Shown one piece after another: positions 43,287 through 51,760 of a stretch of DNA of 64,000 nucleotides (position 1 is the stretch's first letter; each line of letters begins with the position of its first letter). Source of the DNA: Chitinophaga barathri. Its GTDB lineage: Bacteria; Bacteroidota; Bacteroidia; Chitinophagales; Chitinophagaceae. Below the pieces are notes generated by a model, which worked only from the letters and a program-made list of their open reading frames with translations, did no database searches and was not told where the DNA came from. The stretch covers positions 186,001-250,000 of the forward strand of contig NZ_RMBX01000005.1 in assembly GCF_003807585.1 (NCBI RefSeq), read 5' to 3'. The position numbers and the translations under genes are program-made.

Positions 43287-44867
43287 TCACAGATCAATAT
43301 ATTGTGTCATCTCCAATTCCTCTGCCAGCAGCGGGTCGTGCGAAACCAGCAGCAGCGTGCCTTTATATGACTTCAACGCGTTCGTGAATATCTCCAGGCT
43401 GCTGATGTCCAGGTTGTTAGCGGGCTCGTCCAGCACGATCATATCCGGATGCGTATTGGATACGTAAAGGCAGCAGATGGTCAGCTTCATTTTTTCACCG
43501 CCGCTTAACTGCACACATTTTTTATCCCAGAGATCCACGCCAAGCTGATACTGGATCAGCAAGGTTTTAAGAGCGGCGGGTTCCAGCCGTTGGCGGTTGT
43601 ATTGTTCCAGCTGTTCCACGACCGTTTTCTCCGCATCGATAAAACTGTATTGCTGATCCAGGTAGATGATCTCGCAGGGGGCCTTTTCCAGTGTACCGGT
43701 AGTGGGTTCCAGGGCGCCGATGATGAGTTTGAGCAGCGTCGTTTTGCCGGCGCCGTTCATGCCGCGTATCACGAACCGGTCCCCGCTGTTGACCTGGAAA
43801 CTCAACGGCTCCGCCCATAATGGTGTTTTATCATACACAAAATTGACGCCGGTGGCCAATACCAGTTTTTTACCGCGATGCAGCAAGGAATCCGGGAAAC
43901 GCAGTTGCAGCAACTGTTCTTTGCCCAGCAGATCCCTTTGCTGCTGTAGTTCTTTTGTTATACCACCTACCTTTTCCGCGTGCACCGCCTGCGATTTTGC
44001 GGCGCTCTGTTCAGAAGCATTTTTCATCACATTCACCATGATCTTCGGGATGCCCGAACGGTCCTTATCCCGGCCTTCCTGGCGCTGTTTGCGTTCTTTG
44101 GACAACTGCGCCTGTTTTTTCGCGAGCTTCAGTTCCTTTTCACGGTGATGGATATCCTGCTGCAAAGCGTTCAATTGCTCCTCCCGGCGTGCTTTATAAA
44201 ACTCATAATTGCCACCGTACACTTCAAGTTTTCCGTAAGCCAGCGCCAGCGTGGTATTGTTCAGGTGCAAAAGTGATCTGTCGTGACTCACGGCCACCAG
44301 CGTGCCTTTATATCTTTCAATAAAACGGTACAGTTGTTCCCTCCCCCGCAGGTCCAGGTGATTGGTCGGCTCGTCCAGCAGGATGATGGGGGGTACGTGT
44401 AGTTCCATGCCGGCCAGCATTACACGTGTTTGTTCCCCGCCGCTGAGCCGGTGCATGGGCAGGGCAAGGTCGATATGGTCCAGTTGCCAGTCTGCCAGCG
44501 CTTTGTTCACCTGTTCTTCAATATCCCATTCATCAGCCAATGTTTCAAAATGGGATTCATCTGTTTCTCCCCTGAGAATGGCCTGTAACGCTTTGATCTT
44601 TTTGTCCACGTTCAGGGCTTCCGCCACGGTCTGCTCCTGCAACCAGCCCAATTGCTGCGGCACATAATACGGCCATGAAGCGGTGATAACATGGCCTTCG
44701 GAAGGAGCCAGCCGCCCGGCCATAATTTGCAGCAGCGTGGATTTCCCGGCGCCATTGTTGCCGATGAGGTTCACGTGCTGGCCGGTTTCAACGGAACAGT
44801 TAAGATGCTCAAAAAGCAGGGTTCCGTCATTATGATAGTAGGTAATATCGTGGAGGATAATACTCAT
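43287..44867 (-). CDS. ABC-F family ATPase (ribosome-associated)
   Basis: A 526-aa soluble protein with two ABC cassettes and no membrane segment. Cassette 1: Walker A GNNGAGKSTL, signature LSGGEQTR, Walker B IILLDEPTNHLDL. Cassette 2: Walker A GMNGAGKTTL, signature LSGGEKMK, Walker B MIVLDEPANNLDI. The linker (about 215-310) is long, charged and coiled (LKLAKKQAQLSKERKQRQEG), as in ABC-F proteins that bind the ribosomal E-site and act in translation or antibiotic protection. It has a roughly 200-base leader with structure and two tiny ORFs, a hallmark of drug-inducible ABC-F genes. Whether this one confers resistance is unknown. Confidence 0.92.
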   Translation of the reverse strand: MSIILHDITYYHNDGTLLFEHLNCSVETGQHVNLIGNNGAGKSTLLQIMAGRLAPSEGHVITASWPYYVPQQLGWLQEQTVAEALNVDKKIKALQAILRGETDESHFETLADEWDIEEQVNKALADWQLDHIDLALPMHRLSGGEQTRVMLAGMELHVPPIILLDEPTNHLDLRGREQLYRFIERYKGTLVAVSHDRSLLHLNNTTLALAYGKLEVYGGNYEFYKARREEQLNALQQDIHHREKELKLAKKQAQLSKERKQRQEGRDKDRSGIPKIMVNVMKNASEQSAAKSQAVHAEKVGGITKELQQQRDLLGKEQLLQLRFPDSLLHRGKKLVLATGVNFVYDKTPLWAEPLSFQVNSGDRFVIRGMNGAGKTTLLKLIIGALEPTTGTLEKAPCEIIYLDQQYSFIDAEKTVVEQLEQYNRQRLEPAALKTLLIQYQLGVDLWDKKCVQLSGGEKMKLTICCLYVSNTHPDMIVLDEPANNLDISSLEIFTNALKSYKGTLLLVSHDPLLAEELEMTQYIDL

Positions 44868-45075
44868 GATAACAGGAGATTTAAGTAATAAAAAATGTAA
44901 CCGGGGGCGAAGCGGCCCGAAGAGATCAGTATCCGTGATGGATCATTAAAAGATAAAACGCATGTTGACTAAGTTTATCCAGGCGCAAGCGCTCCTGGTG
45001 GGCTTTTTGTGCCCGTTATTCAAGAAGATGATGAATAAATTACTTAGTAAGTTTCACTGGAGTATTGTTTAAGTG
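44868..45075 (-). promoter_or_regulatory. Structured 5' leader of the ABC-F gene with two mini-ORFs
   Basis: Reading the complement, an 11-bp helix pairs 45048-45035 with 44978-44968 (three-base bulge). It encloses two hairpins, 45014-45000 (GGGC/GCCC) and 44998-44979 (CCAGGAGC with GCGCCTGG, one mismatch), giving a three-way junction. Immediately after it, ORF 44963-44946 encodes MRFIF, and its TAA overlaps the ATG of ORF 44946-44926 encoding MIHHGY. A GGGC/GCCC hairpin (44918-44905) and a T-rich tract (about 44895-44885) follow before the ABC-F ATG. This resembles ribosome-mediated attenuation leaders. Confidence 0.55.
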
Positions 45076-45080
45076 AGGTG

Positions 45081-45088
45081 CAAAGATA
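45081..45088 (-). promoter_or_regulatory. Bacteroidota -7 box (TATCTTTG) for the ABC-F gene
   Basis: The complement reads TATCTTTG, an exact TAnnTTTG match, followed by CACC. It predicts a transcript starting near 45075 and a leader of about 200 bases. Confidence 0.6.
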
Positions 45089-45152
45089 AGAATTTCCTGA
45101 AATTGTACATACCTTTCCTTTATCCGGATACTGGAATTACCGGTCCCCGGGT

Positions 45153-45160
45153 TAGTTTTG
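45153..45160 (+). promoter_or_regulatory. Bacteroidota -7 box (TAGTTTTG) for the HD-domain gene
   Basis: TAGTTTTG matches TAnnTTTG exactly and lies 18 bases before the ATG at 45179. It overlaps the TTG at 45158, which rules that codon out as the likely start. Confidence 0.55.
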
Positions 45161-45178
45161 TTTCCAACGCTGCCCGCT

Positions 45179-45709
45179 ATGGAATATCCACAAGATACCA
45201 TCGAAATGTTGCTGCAAAAGTTCAGGCCGGTGATGGGCCCGGACTATGAGAAATACCGGAATCACGTGTACCGCGTTTTCTCCAACTGCCTGTTACTGGA
45301 CGAAGAAAAAACAAATGCGTTCAAATATTCGGTAGCGGCTGTTTTCCACGACATCGGCATCTGGACTGATCACACTTTCGACTACCGTTCCCCGTCCATC
45401 GCGCAGGTCCGTATCTACCTCGCTGAAACACCCAATCATGCACTGGCAGACGAAATCTCGGCAATGATCTACTGGCATCATAAAATAAGCCCGTACAAAG
45501 GCGATCATGAACAATGTGTGGAAGTATTCCGGAAAGCGGACTGGATGGACGTTTCGTTGGGTGTATTGTCTTTTGGCGCCGACCAGGCCCAGATGGCGGC
45601 AAACAGGAATAAATTCCCCAACCGGGGTTTTCATTTATTTCTTTTAAAACAATCGCTGAAGAACTTCGTCAGACATCCCCTCAACCCGCTTCCTATTTTT
45701 AAAAAATAA
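45179..45709 (+). CDS. HD-domain protein (putative phosphohydrolase)
   Basis: About 176 aa, cytosolic. HD-type metal ligands are visible: a His in YRNHVYRVF, the HD doublet in AAVFHDIGIWTDHTFDYRSP, and a later histidine pair in YWHHKISPYKG with the final Asp in RKADWMD. HD proteins hydrolyse phosphoester bonds, often in nucleotides, but no substrate can be assigned. It is divergent from the ABC-F gene, with both promoters in a 310-base gap, and its end is only 8 bases from the convergent TPR regulator. Confidence 0.8.
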   Translation: MEYPQDTIEMLLQKFRPVMGPDYEKYRNHVYRVFSNCLLLDEEKTNAFKYSVAAVFHDIGIWTDHTFDYRSPSIAQVRIYLAETPNHALADEISAMIYWHHKISPYKGDHEQCVEVFRKADWMDVSLGVLSFGADQAQMAANRNKFPNRGFHLFLLKQSLKNFVRHPLNPLPIFKK

Positions 45710-45717
45710 TTACCGGC

Positions 45718-47571
45718 TTAAGTAATCCGCTGAAGAAAAGCATTCAGATCATCGTCTTTCTCCAGCCCCAGCTTCTGTTTGATCCTGTAGCGGCTCATCC
45801 GTACGCTTTTGGCTTCGATGTGCATCAGTTGTGCAATTTGGCGGGTATCCATCTTCAGGTAGAGGTACGCGCAGAGTTTGAGGTCCAGGAGGGTGAGCTT
45901 TCGTTGCGCCCTTTCGCTGACCAGGTAGAAAAAATCGGGGTGTACCTGTTGTATCTGTAATTTGGCGTGTTCGAAGTCGCTGTCCAGCACCATTTCTTCT
46001 TTTAGTATCTTCTGCATGTTCACGGGGTCGCCACCGGCCAATTTATCTTTGATGTTCAGCAGGGTCTGGTTTTTATGCTCCAGTTGCAACACATTGGCCA
46101 TCACCTCTTTTTTCAGTTGTTGCTGTTGTGTTTCCAGCAGTTGTTGTTCTACCTTCAGCCTGGCTTGTTCTTCTTTTTCCAGTTTGATCTGCAATTCTGA
46201 TTCCTGTCTTTCCAGTTGCAGCTGTTTCTCCCGCTGGGCGGCATAGCGGATCTTATAACGATAGGCGCGGATCATAAACAATAAGCCCAGCACCGCAGCC
46301 AGGGCGATAGATCCGTACAGGTAATTTTGCAGCCGGCGGCTCTTTTCCCGCTCCCTGAGTATCCGCATTTCGTTCGTATGTTTCTCCGTTTCATACTGGA
46401 TCTCCAGCTTCTGTGCGTTGAGGGCCTGCTTATGGTTGAAGTTCTTGTTATTATATTCCGTTACTTCTTCCTGGTATTCCAGCGCTTTTCGGTAATCTCC
46501 TTTTTGCGCATAAAAATAGGACAGCGCCTGCACCACGTTGATCATCGTGTAATAATAGGGCGGGTCCTGCGTTTTCATCACTTCGTAAGCCTCCAGCAGA
46601 TAATTCCCGGCCTGATCGCGGTTTCCCGCCCGGCTGGCATATTCGCTCAGGATGCCCAGGCTGCTGCCTACCACCTCCTGGCAGTTCGGCACTCCTTTTA
46701 ATACTTCACTTGCTTTTGTTGCATACTGAATACCTTTTGCCTCGGCCGCCCGGTCCGTTTCGGGGTAATATTTCAGGTAGCTGCTCGCCAGGTTGATGCA
46801 GGTAATGGCGTAAGTGAAGCCTGCCACCTGCCCCGGGTATTGATGATAGAGCATTTCGGCCTTTTTGAGGTAAAACAGGATACTGTCTGGTGACCGTGAG
46901 CCCCTGGCGCTATTATAATTATAATCATGCGCTACGGACAGCGCCATGTAACAATTGCTCAACAGGTTATAATCTTTCGTGCGGAGGGCGTTTTCAGTGG
47001 CTTTCCGGGCGTAGTTGTTCACCCGGGCTTCGTTGTTCCAGTCAGAATACACCACGTAGAGCTGGTAATAGACCTTGGCAGCGAGATACGGGTCCTCCGC
47101 TTTTTCCAGTTCTTTGAGCGCCTGGTTGCAATACCTTACCACATCCTCCCCGTTGTCCAGCATTTTGAAAAGCAGCACCTGGGAATAATAACCATAGGCC
47201 ATGGCAAGCGGGTCATTCGCCTGTTTGGCCAGCGCCAGGGCGGAATCGCTTACCGGCTTCAGGGAGCCGAACTCCTTTGCGGAGATCCGGATGTTCACCA
47301 GCAGGGTGTATGCTTTGGCAGCATAGGTATAATCCCGCCGCCCCAGGGCAATGGCCGCGCTTTGTGACGCCAGGGCCTCCGCCGCCTTGTAGTTTTTATT
47401 GATCCTGTAAATTTCCCCCAGCTGGTTCAATAAAGGGAGCTTTTCTTCCTCCGTCCGCCCACCATGATCGATCACCGCCTGCAAGCTGTCCGAAAGGGTC
47501 GTTTGACCGATACCGCGCAAAGGCATTGCCATCCAAATGCATATAACCAGGATACGGAGACTGGGCTTCAT
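45718..47571 (-). CDS. TPR protein with transmembrane helix, coiled coil and LuxR-like HTH
   Basis: A 617-aa membrane regulator of a class common in Bacteroidota. A signal peptide (to about 22) is followed by periplasmic TPR repeats (about 30-400). A transmembrane helix follows near 415-435 (LYGSIALAAVLGLLFMIRAY), then a cytosolic Gln/Glu/Lys-rich coiled coil (KQLQLERQESELQIKLEKEE), and a C-terminal LuxR/GerE-like helix-turn-helix (LLDLKLCAYLYLKMDTRQIA, then HIEAKSVRMSRYRIKQKLGL). It probably senses a periplasmic partner and binds DNA or another regulator in the cytoplasm. Its target is unknown; the five-gene operon begins 203 bases from its start, divergently. Confidence 0.85.
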   Translation of the reverse strand: MKPSLRILVICIWMAMPLRGIGQTTLSDSLQAVIDHGGRTEEEKLPLLNQLGEIYRINKNYKAAEALASQSAAIALGRRDYTYAAKAYTLLVNIRISAKEFGSLKPVSDSALALAKQANDPLAMAYGYYSQVLLFKMLDNGEDVVRYCNQALKELEKAEDPYLAAKVYYQLYVVYSDWNNEARVNNYARKATENALRTKDYNLLSNCYMALSVAHDYNYNSARGSRSPDSILFYLKKAEMLYHQYPGQVAGFTYAITCINLASSYLKYYPETDRAAEAKGIQYATKASEVLKGVPNCQEVVGSSLGILSEYASRAGNRDQAGNYLLEAYEVMKTQDPPYYYTMINVVQALSYFYAQKGDYRKALEYQEEVTEYNNKNFNHKQALNAQKLEIQYETEKHTNEMRILREREKSRRLQNYLYGSIALAAVLGLLFMIRAYRYKIRYAAQREKQLQLERQESELQIKLEKEEQARLKVEQQLLETQQQQLKKEVMANVLQLEHKNQTLLNIKDKLAGGDPVNMQKILKEEMVLDSDFEHAKLQIQQVHPDFFYLVSERAQRKLTLLDLKLCAYLYLKMDTRQIAQLMHIEAKSVRMSRYRIKQKLGLEKDDDLNAFLQRIT

Positions 47572-47774
47572 GCCGCCAAATTACAATAAATCAGCAGGAT
47601 ATCGTTTCATACTTGATTGATATACAACATGTATAATTATATTTAAAACAAGTGCTTCACAGAACCTGTAGACAGATTGTAGACGCCGTTTTGAAAAAAA
47701 GTAGATGCTCTGTAGGATACCTGTATTTGGAAACAACCGCCGGGCGGATGGAAATTTGTACAAATTCAGAACCC

Positions 47775-48254
47775 ATGACCGAGTACACTTATTTCATCCC
47801 CGAAGGCGGCAAATTCCACCTCAAAACAAAATGGTCCACCGCGGCCATACGGGCAGTGTTCTGCCTGGCGATAGCCGCCGGCATATATGCCATTGTACCG
47901 CCTGAAAAGGAGATCGGGGCCTGGGGAGCCGGCTTTTTTGTGGTGTTTGCCCTAGTGAACCTGCTGAAAGCCACCAAAAAACTCACGATCGACCCGGCTG
48001 CCAGGACCGTCATCCACAAAAACAATGCGCTGAGCCCGGAAGTGACCTATCATTTTGATGATTTTGTACGGTTTTATGTGCTTACCGGCAGTTATGTTTT
48101 CAAATTCATCACCCTGGACAGTACCGCCTTCCTTGTATTCGACCAGGATGGCCGGGAAAAACAGGTGCCGGTGGTAGTCGGCCTGTTCAGCACCCGCCCC
48201 GCGCAAAACGCCGTGAATGAAGTAAGCGGGATCATGGGAATAGAAGCTGCCTGA
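47775..48254 (+). CDS. Hypothetical membrane protein, first gene of an unassigned five-gene operon
   Basis: About 159 aa from the ATG at 47775 (MTEYTYFIPEGGKFHLKTKW). The frame continues upstream to 47652 but that part has no protein-like character. Two transmembrane helices lie at about 25-65 (AVFCLAIAAGIYAIVP and GAGFFVVFALVNLL), followed by a cytosolic beta-rich domain (LTIDPAARTVIHKNNA, FDDFVRFYVLTGSYVFKFIT) resembling bacterial PH-like domains. The upstream gap has repeated TGTAGAC motifs (two near 47669-47684) that could be regulator sites. I do not recognise a family. Confidence 0.65.
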   Translation: MTEYTYFIPEGGKFHLKTKWSTAAIRAVFCLAIAAGIYAIVPPEKEIGAWGAGFFVVFALVNLLKATKKLTIDPAARTVIHKNNALSPEVTYHFDDFVRFYVLTGSYVFKFITLDSTAFLVFDQDGREKQVPVVVGLFSTRPAQNAVNEVSGIMGIEAA

Positions 48255-48264
48255 AACCCCGGCC

Positions 48265-48762
48265 ATGGAAAAATATCAACTGACCATAACACCCTCCGAA
48301 CTGAGCATTCGGCCCTATTTCGGGTACCTGCCGAAAATAAGGCTGTTCGCCATCCTCTTTATCCTGACCTTCAGCGCCGCGCCTTTCCTCCGAAACCTGT
48401 TAATCTTAACCTCAGATGTTTTGAAAATCGTGTACGTCCTGGGCAGTATCCTGCTCTTGTACGCCGTGTACGACTACCTGTTCCACGCAAGCGTGCGGTT
48501 CCTGTTCGATAAAAGAACGAGGTCCATTTATAAGGTCAATGGGATTGCTTTTAAAAAACGATTGATGGCTTTTGATGAAATGACGGTGCTCACCGGTTCG
48601 GAATATGGCCTGAATACTTACGCCATCGGGCGGAAGAAAAAACAATTCGTAAAAAACTATTCCATCAGCGGCCCTTTCGGCAACAGTAAAAAAGACCGGG
48701 CCAGGGAAGAGGAATACGTTGAAAAAATATTGAACCCTATCCTTGAATTCATTAAAAGTTAA
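48265..48762 (+). CDS. Hypothetical membrane protein, similar layout to its upstream neighbour
   Basis: A 165-aa protein starting 10 bases after the previous stop. The N-terminus (EKYQLTITPSELSIRPYFGY) is followed by two hydrophobic helices (LFAILFILTFSAAPFL and VLGSILLLYAVYDYLF). A soluble part has FDKRTRSIYKVNGIAFKKRL and FDEMTVLTGSEYG, which parallels the INKxxxSIYKxN-type PH-like pattern seen upstream. The two proteins may be paralogues (inference from layout). The function is unknown. Confidence 0.65.
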   Translation: MEKYQLTITPSELSIRPYFGYLPKIRLFAILFILTFSAAPFLRNLLILTSDVLKIVYVLGSILLLYAVYDYLFHASVRFLFDKRTRSIYKVNGIAFKKRLMAFDEMTVLTGSEYGLNTYAIGRKKKQFVKNYSISGPFGNSKKDRAREEEYVEKILNPILEFIKS

Positions 48763-48771
48763 ACGGAAACC

Positions 48772-49311
48772 ATGAAAACACTACGTTACATCCCGGTTAT
48801 GCTGCTGCTTGGCTTCATGACCATTCTTGCCTGCAAAATGCCCGCTTCGCCGGAAAAGTATTTTGATGCGGCAGCCCTGAATGCCAATGCCGTCGCGCAT
48901 TTCGGCAGCGATTATTTTATTACCGCCCTGGGATACGGGAAAAGACCAGCAGGCACAGGGCCGGGGGAATTCAGTTACGAGCAGCAGGTAGGCTTCGCTA
49001 TCCAACGGGTTCAAAAATACATGGAAAATGTAGAAGGCCTGATGGCAACCAACGACTCCAAAGCCTTGCTGGACGCGTCCAAAGATCTGTTCAGTTTTAC
49101 GCTGGAAAGTTATAACAAGGACCATCTGCCCATCGCCCGGCTGATAGACCGCAAGGCGCCTGAGGAAGAAGTAGCCAAAGCCATGGAAGCGCTGGATAAA
49201 AAGTCGTACGAAACGTTCCTGGTCAAATACGACAAACTCTACAACATCGGGACACAGTACGCCAAAGAACACGGCATCCGGCTGGCGGAAGGGCCCAAAT
49301 TTAACCCATAA
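48772..49311 (+). CDS. Hypothetical lipoprotein
   Basis: A 179-aa exported protein; the signal peptide ends FMTILACKM, a lipobox with Cys near residue 21. The mature part is mostly alpha-helical by composition (QQVGFAIQRVQKYMENVEGL, LLDASKDLFSFTLESYNKDH) and ends KEHGIRLAEGPKFNP. It lies 9 bases after and 10 bases before its neighbours. No family was recognised. Confidence 0.65.
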   Translation: MKTLRYIPVMLLLGFMTILACKMPASPEKYFDAAALNANAVAHFGSDYFITALGYGKRPAGTGPGEFSYEQQVGFAIQRVQKYMENVEGLMATNDSKALLDASKDLFSFTLESYNKDHLPIARLIDRKAPEEEVAKAMEALDKKSYETFLVKYDKLYNIGTQYAKEHGIRLAEGPKFNP

Positions 49312-49321
49312 ACCACATCAT

Positions 49322-50302
49322 ATGTTTCGAGCACTTGGTTTATTCTGGGGGATCTACATGTTCTTTTTCGCCGTCCCCTTCCCGATGATCCTGTATTACA
49401 ACATCAAAAGCGAATCGGACATCGCCGGGCTTGCTGACCAAAATCCCTGGTTGGCACTGGGCATCCTTGCGTTGTCCCTCGTTTTGTGGGGGATTGTGCT
49501 GACGGGCTTCTTCCGCACATGGGTATTATCCAGCTTTATAGCGAAAAGGAATGTAGATAGACTGCTGAAACATGGCATAGAAAGGGAGGCAAAGATCTTA
49601 TCCGCGGAAAAGGTCTCCAAAGAAGGCGCCACGTACAGCACCTACCATCTCAGTCTTTCTTTTAAAAACCTTGTCAACACCGAGATCGTACAAAAAACCG
49701 CGGTGAACGACGCAAGGCCGCATGAGCACCGCTTCGAAGCAGGCAAAAGGGTGAACATCCTGATCGACGGGGACATGAAATCTATTCCTTACCTGATCTT
49801 TTCCGGCTCGGAAGCCGGCATCCACATACCTATCATCAGCCTGATCATACTCGGCTGGCTGGCGGTGGCCGCGGTCGTTGCCGGGTATTATGTTTTTTCT
49901 TATACCCTGGAAAGTTACGGGATGGGATGGCGGTTTATCGGTTTCCTGCATCCGCTGACGCTTTGCCCCCTCATCCTGCTGGGGTACCGGCTGCTGGGGA
50001 AACTCCTTTCCAATTTCACCGGGGAGCCGGAAGATGTGGCCCTTATCAAATTCAAAGGTGTAAGGACCAACGCAAAACTCCTCAGCGCCAACCAAACCGG
50101 GACATACATCAACGAACAGCCCATGGTCCGCTTTGAACTGGAGTTTACAGATGAGCGCCAGCAAAAACACAAAACCAGCCTGAAAAAGATCGTCGACCTG
50201 CTTCACCTGGATATCACGCGGCAGGAAACCATTGATATTTTTTACCTGAAAAACAATCCTCAGCAGGTTGCCTTCGCCCGCGACCTGGAGGATATAAGCT
50301 GA
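49322..50302 (+). CDS. Hypothetical four-helix membrane protein with two DUF3592-like modules
   Basis: A 326-aa protein with four hydrophobic segments, at about 4-26, 42-64, 162-185 and 200-220. Two similar extramembrane modules follow them: AKILSAEKVSKEGATYSTYH with a later FEAGKRVNILIDG, and AKLLSANQTGTYINEQPMVR with ITRQETIDIFYLKNNPQQVA. This alternation of A(K/R)hLSa, an h-x-h strand and a VxhxhDxxxP-type end is what DUF3592 domains show. Apparently an internal duplication. It shares the tight operon; function unknown. Confidence 0.65.
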   Translation: MFRALGLFWGIYMFFFAVPFPMILYYNIKSESDIAGLADQNPWLALGILALSLVLWGIVLTGFFRTWVLSSFIAKRNVDRLLKHGIEREAKILSAEKVSKEGATYSTYHLSLSFKNLVNTEIVQKTAVNDARPHEHRFEAGKRVNILIDGDMKSIPYLIFSGSEAGIHIPIISLIILGWLAVAAVVAGYYVFSYTLESYGMGWRFIGFLHPLTLCPLILLGYRLLGKLLSNFTGEPEDVALIKFKGVRTNAKLLSANQTGTYINEQPMVRFELEFTDERQQKHKTSLKKIVDLLHLDITRQETIDIFYLKNNPQQVAFARDLEDIS

Positions 50303-50303
50303 T

Positions 50304-51026
50304 ATGATGAAACAACTGACCGTTCTAATTTTTTGCAGTTGCCTGTTCCTTGCCTGCAACCAGGTATCGAGATCTGTGCAGGAAACCTTTCACCCTACGG
50401 ACACGCCCGTCCTGGCCAAACCGGCCGTCACTACTATCCCTACGCCTATACAGTTCCCCACCAACCAGGCGCAGACGGTCACCAGCGCCACTATCACCAT
50501 CGAAACACACACGAGCACTACCACGCATACCCACCGGCATACAGAGGGCAAAAATGTCCGTTTTCTCACTGATGGAAACAGGTTAAACAAAGCAGAGGAA
50601 GCCCTGAAAAAACTGCCGCAATACGCCGGCAAAGAGATATTCATTTATTCTTCCATCCACTTTTACAAGGACGGAAGTATCCACGCCCTGCTCCGGCACC
50701 CCGAAAACCCTGACTATATCGACAAATACATCTACCGGAACGGCGCCTGGTCCGCCCCGAAGCCCGAGCAGGTAACCAACAAAGACCGCATCCGTACCCG
50801 GCTGATCTCCCTCGACAGGATCCGCTTTAGCAATGCCGCCAAAGTAGCCCGGGCCCTGCAGGAAAAAACACGGGAAGTGGAAGGCGCCAAACCGGTGACG
50901 AGCGTCTATATCTCCATCTGGGATAATGGTATGCGCTGGTTCCCCTCCACGATCAACGGGAGCCGCGACCGGTATTCCCTGCAATTCAGCGAGGACGGGG
51001 AGTTAAAGAAGTTTGAGCTGGAATAA
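50304..51026 (+). CDS. Hypothetical lipoprotein with Thr/His-rich linker
   Basis: A 240-aa exported protein starting one base after the previous stop. The signal peptide ends LFLACN (lipobox near residue 18). Residues about 35-85 are a low-complexity Pro/Thr stretch leading into TSTTTHTHRHTEG, likely a flexible and possibly metal-binding linker. A C-terminal folded part (KAEEALKKLPQYAGKEIFIY, YRNGAWSAPKPEQVTNKDRI, SVYISIWDNGMRWFPSTING) follows. No family was recognised. It ends the five-gene operon. Confidence 0.65.
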   Translation: MMKQLTVLIFCSCLFLACNQVSRSVQETFHPTDTPVLAKPAVTTIPTPIQFPTNQAQTVTSATITIETHTSTTTHTHRHTEGKNVRFLTDGNRLNKAEEALKKLPQYAGKEIFIYSSIHFYKDGSIHALLRHPENPDYIDKYIYRNGAWSAPKPEQVTNKDRIRTRLISLDRIRFSNAAKVARALQEKTREVEGAKPVTSVYISIWDNGMRWFPSTINGSRDRYSLQFSEDGELKKFELE

Positions 51027-51358
51027 ATGCCAATATTTGCCTGGAAATGCACCTTTTTGCCATGCTAACGATCCGGCAAAGCCGCTACCAGGCTCATTAA
51101 AGAAGCGACACTGATAGTATTTTGCCATCATAGATAAAAATAGCCCCGCAGTTGCTGCATCATACCGGGAACTCTATATGGTGGCTATAGGAGAGATACA
51201 GGGTAGGCGGAGTTGAGGTGGAGATGAGGCGGACTTGATCCGGAATTGATCCGGTTAATATTCTACCAGGAGCAGGCCAATCCCTTTACCCGCTTGAATT
51301 TCATATTGTAAGACCTCCCAGCCTTAATGATTGTTCCCTGCCAATAAAACAATTAGGA
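51027..51358. other. 332-bp intergenic region with an 11-bp-period repeat array
   Basis: It lies between the ends of the rightward five-gene operon and the leftward CWC gene. No reading frame or clear terminator hairpin was recognised. The region 51206-51260 is a purine-rich degenerate tandem array, listed separately. Confidence 0.5.
51206..51260. repeat. Degenerate tandem array with 11-bp period
   Basis: Five consecutive 11-mers: GGCGGAGTTGA, GGTGGAGATGA, GGCGGACTTGA, TCCGGAATTGA and TCCGGTTAATA. The first four all end TGA, and most differ from each other at two to four positions. The unit length equals that of the array at 397-451. Confidence 0.65.
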
Positions 51359-51616
51359 TTATCCTTCCCGGTCGCGTTTCGCAAAATGGAGGGTGGATAT
51401 GCGGTGAAGCTGGTCTTTGAAAAGTTGTTGGTGATGTTCGGCTTTCATTTCCTTCAGGCAGTTGCTGCAAAGGCAGTCTGCATAGCGAGCGGAAATATAA
51501 TCGCGGTCTTCCTGGCTCAGGTTCACAGCTGTGCACTGGCATATCAGGATAGAGCCAACCTTACATTCAAACCCGGCATTACACCGGGGGCAATATTTCC
51601 GTTCGTGTTCGCACAT
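51359..51616 (-). CDS. Cysteine-rich CWC family protein
   Basis: An 85-aa small cytosolic protein. The pattern CEHERKYCPRCNAGFECKVG, then ILICQCTAVNLS and YADCLCSNCLKEMK, gives nine or more Cys in the arrangement of the CWC family (PF14375), presumed to bind zinc or another metal. No function is known for the family. It lies 144 bases downstream of the helicase gene on the same strand but has a different base composition, so it is probably not part of that module. Confidence 0.82.
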   Translation of the reverse strand: MCEHERKYCPRCNAGFECKVGSILICQCTAVNLSQEDRDYISARYADCLCSNCLKEMKAEHHQQLFKDQLHRISTLHFAKRDREG

Positions 51617-51760
51617 ATGATAACTAATTTACCAAGTAACCGGCAAATTGCCGCAAAAAATATTCTCCCGTTCGTAAGAATTTAATAGCGGGTAATATCA
51701 CATACTCCTTGATACATCTTTCTGTAATGCGCCAAAATCACAGGCTGCTGCTTTAATATC

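Noticed and set aside
44962..45072. 36-codon rightward ORF (MLTKFIQAQALLVGF...) opposite the ABC-F leader
   Set aside because: It lies antisense to a leader with an exact minus-strand promoter box and paired helices. No matching plus-strand promoter was found, and its codons include the helix arms, so the ORF is probably a by-product.
45158..45178. TTG start seven codons upstream for the HD-domain gene
   Set aside because: It overlaps the TAGTTTTG -7 box, and an ATG at 45179 has normal spacing from it.
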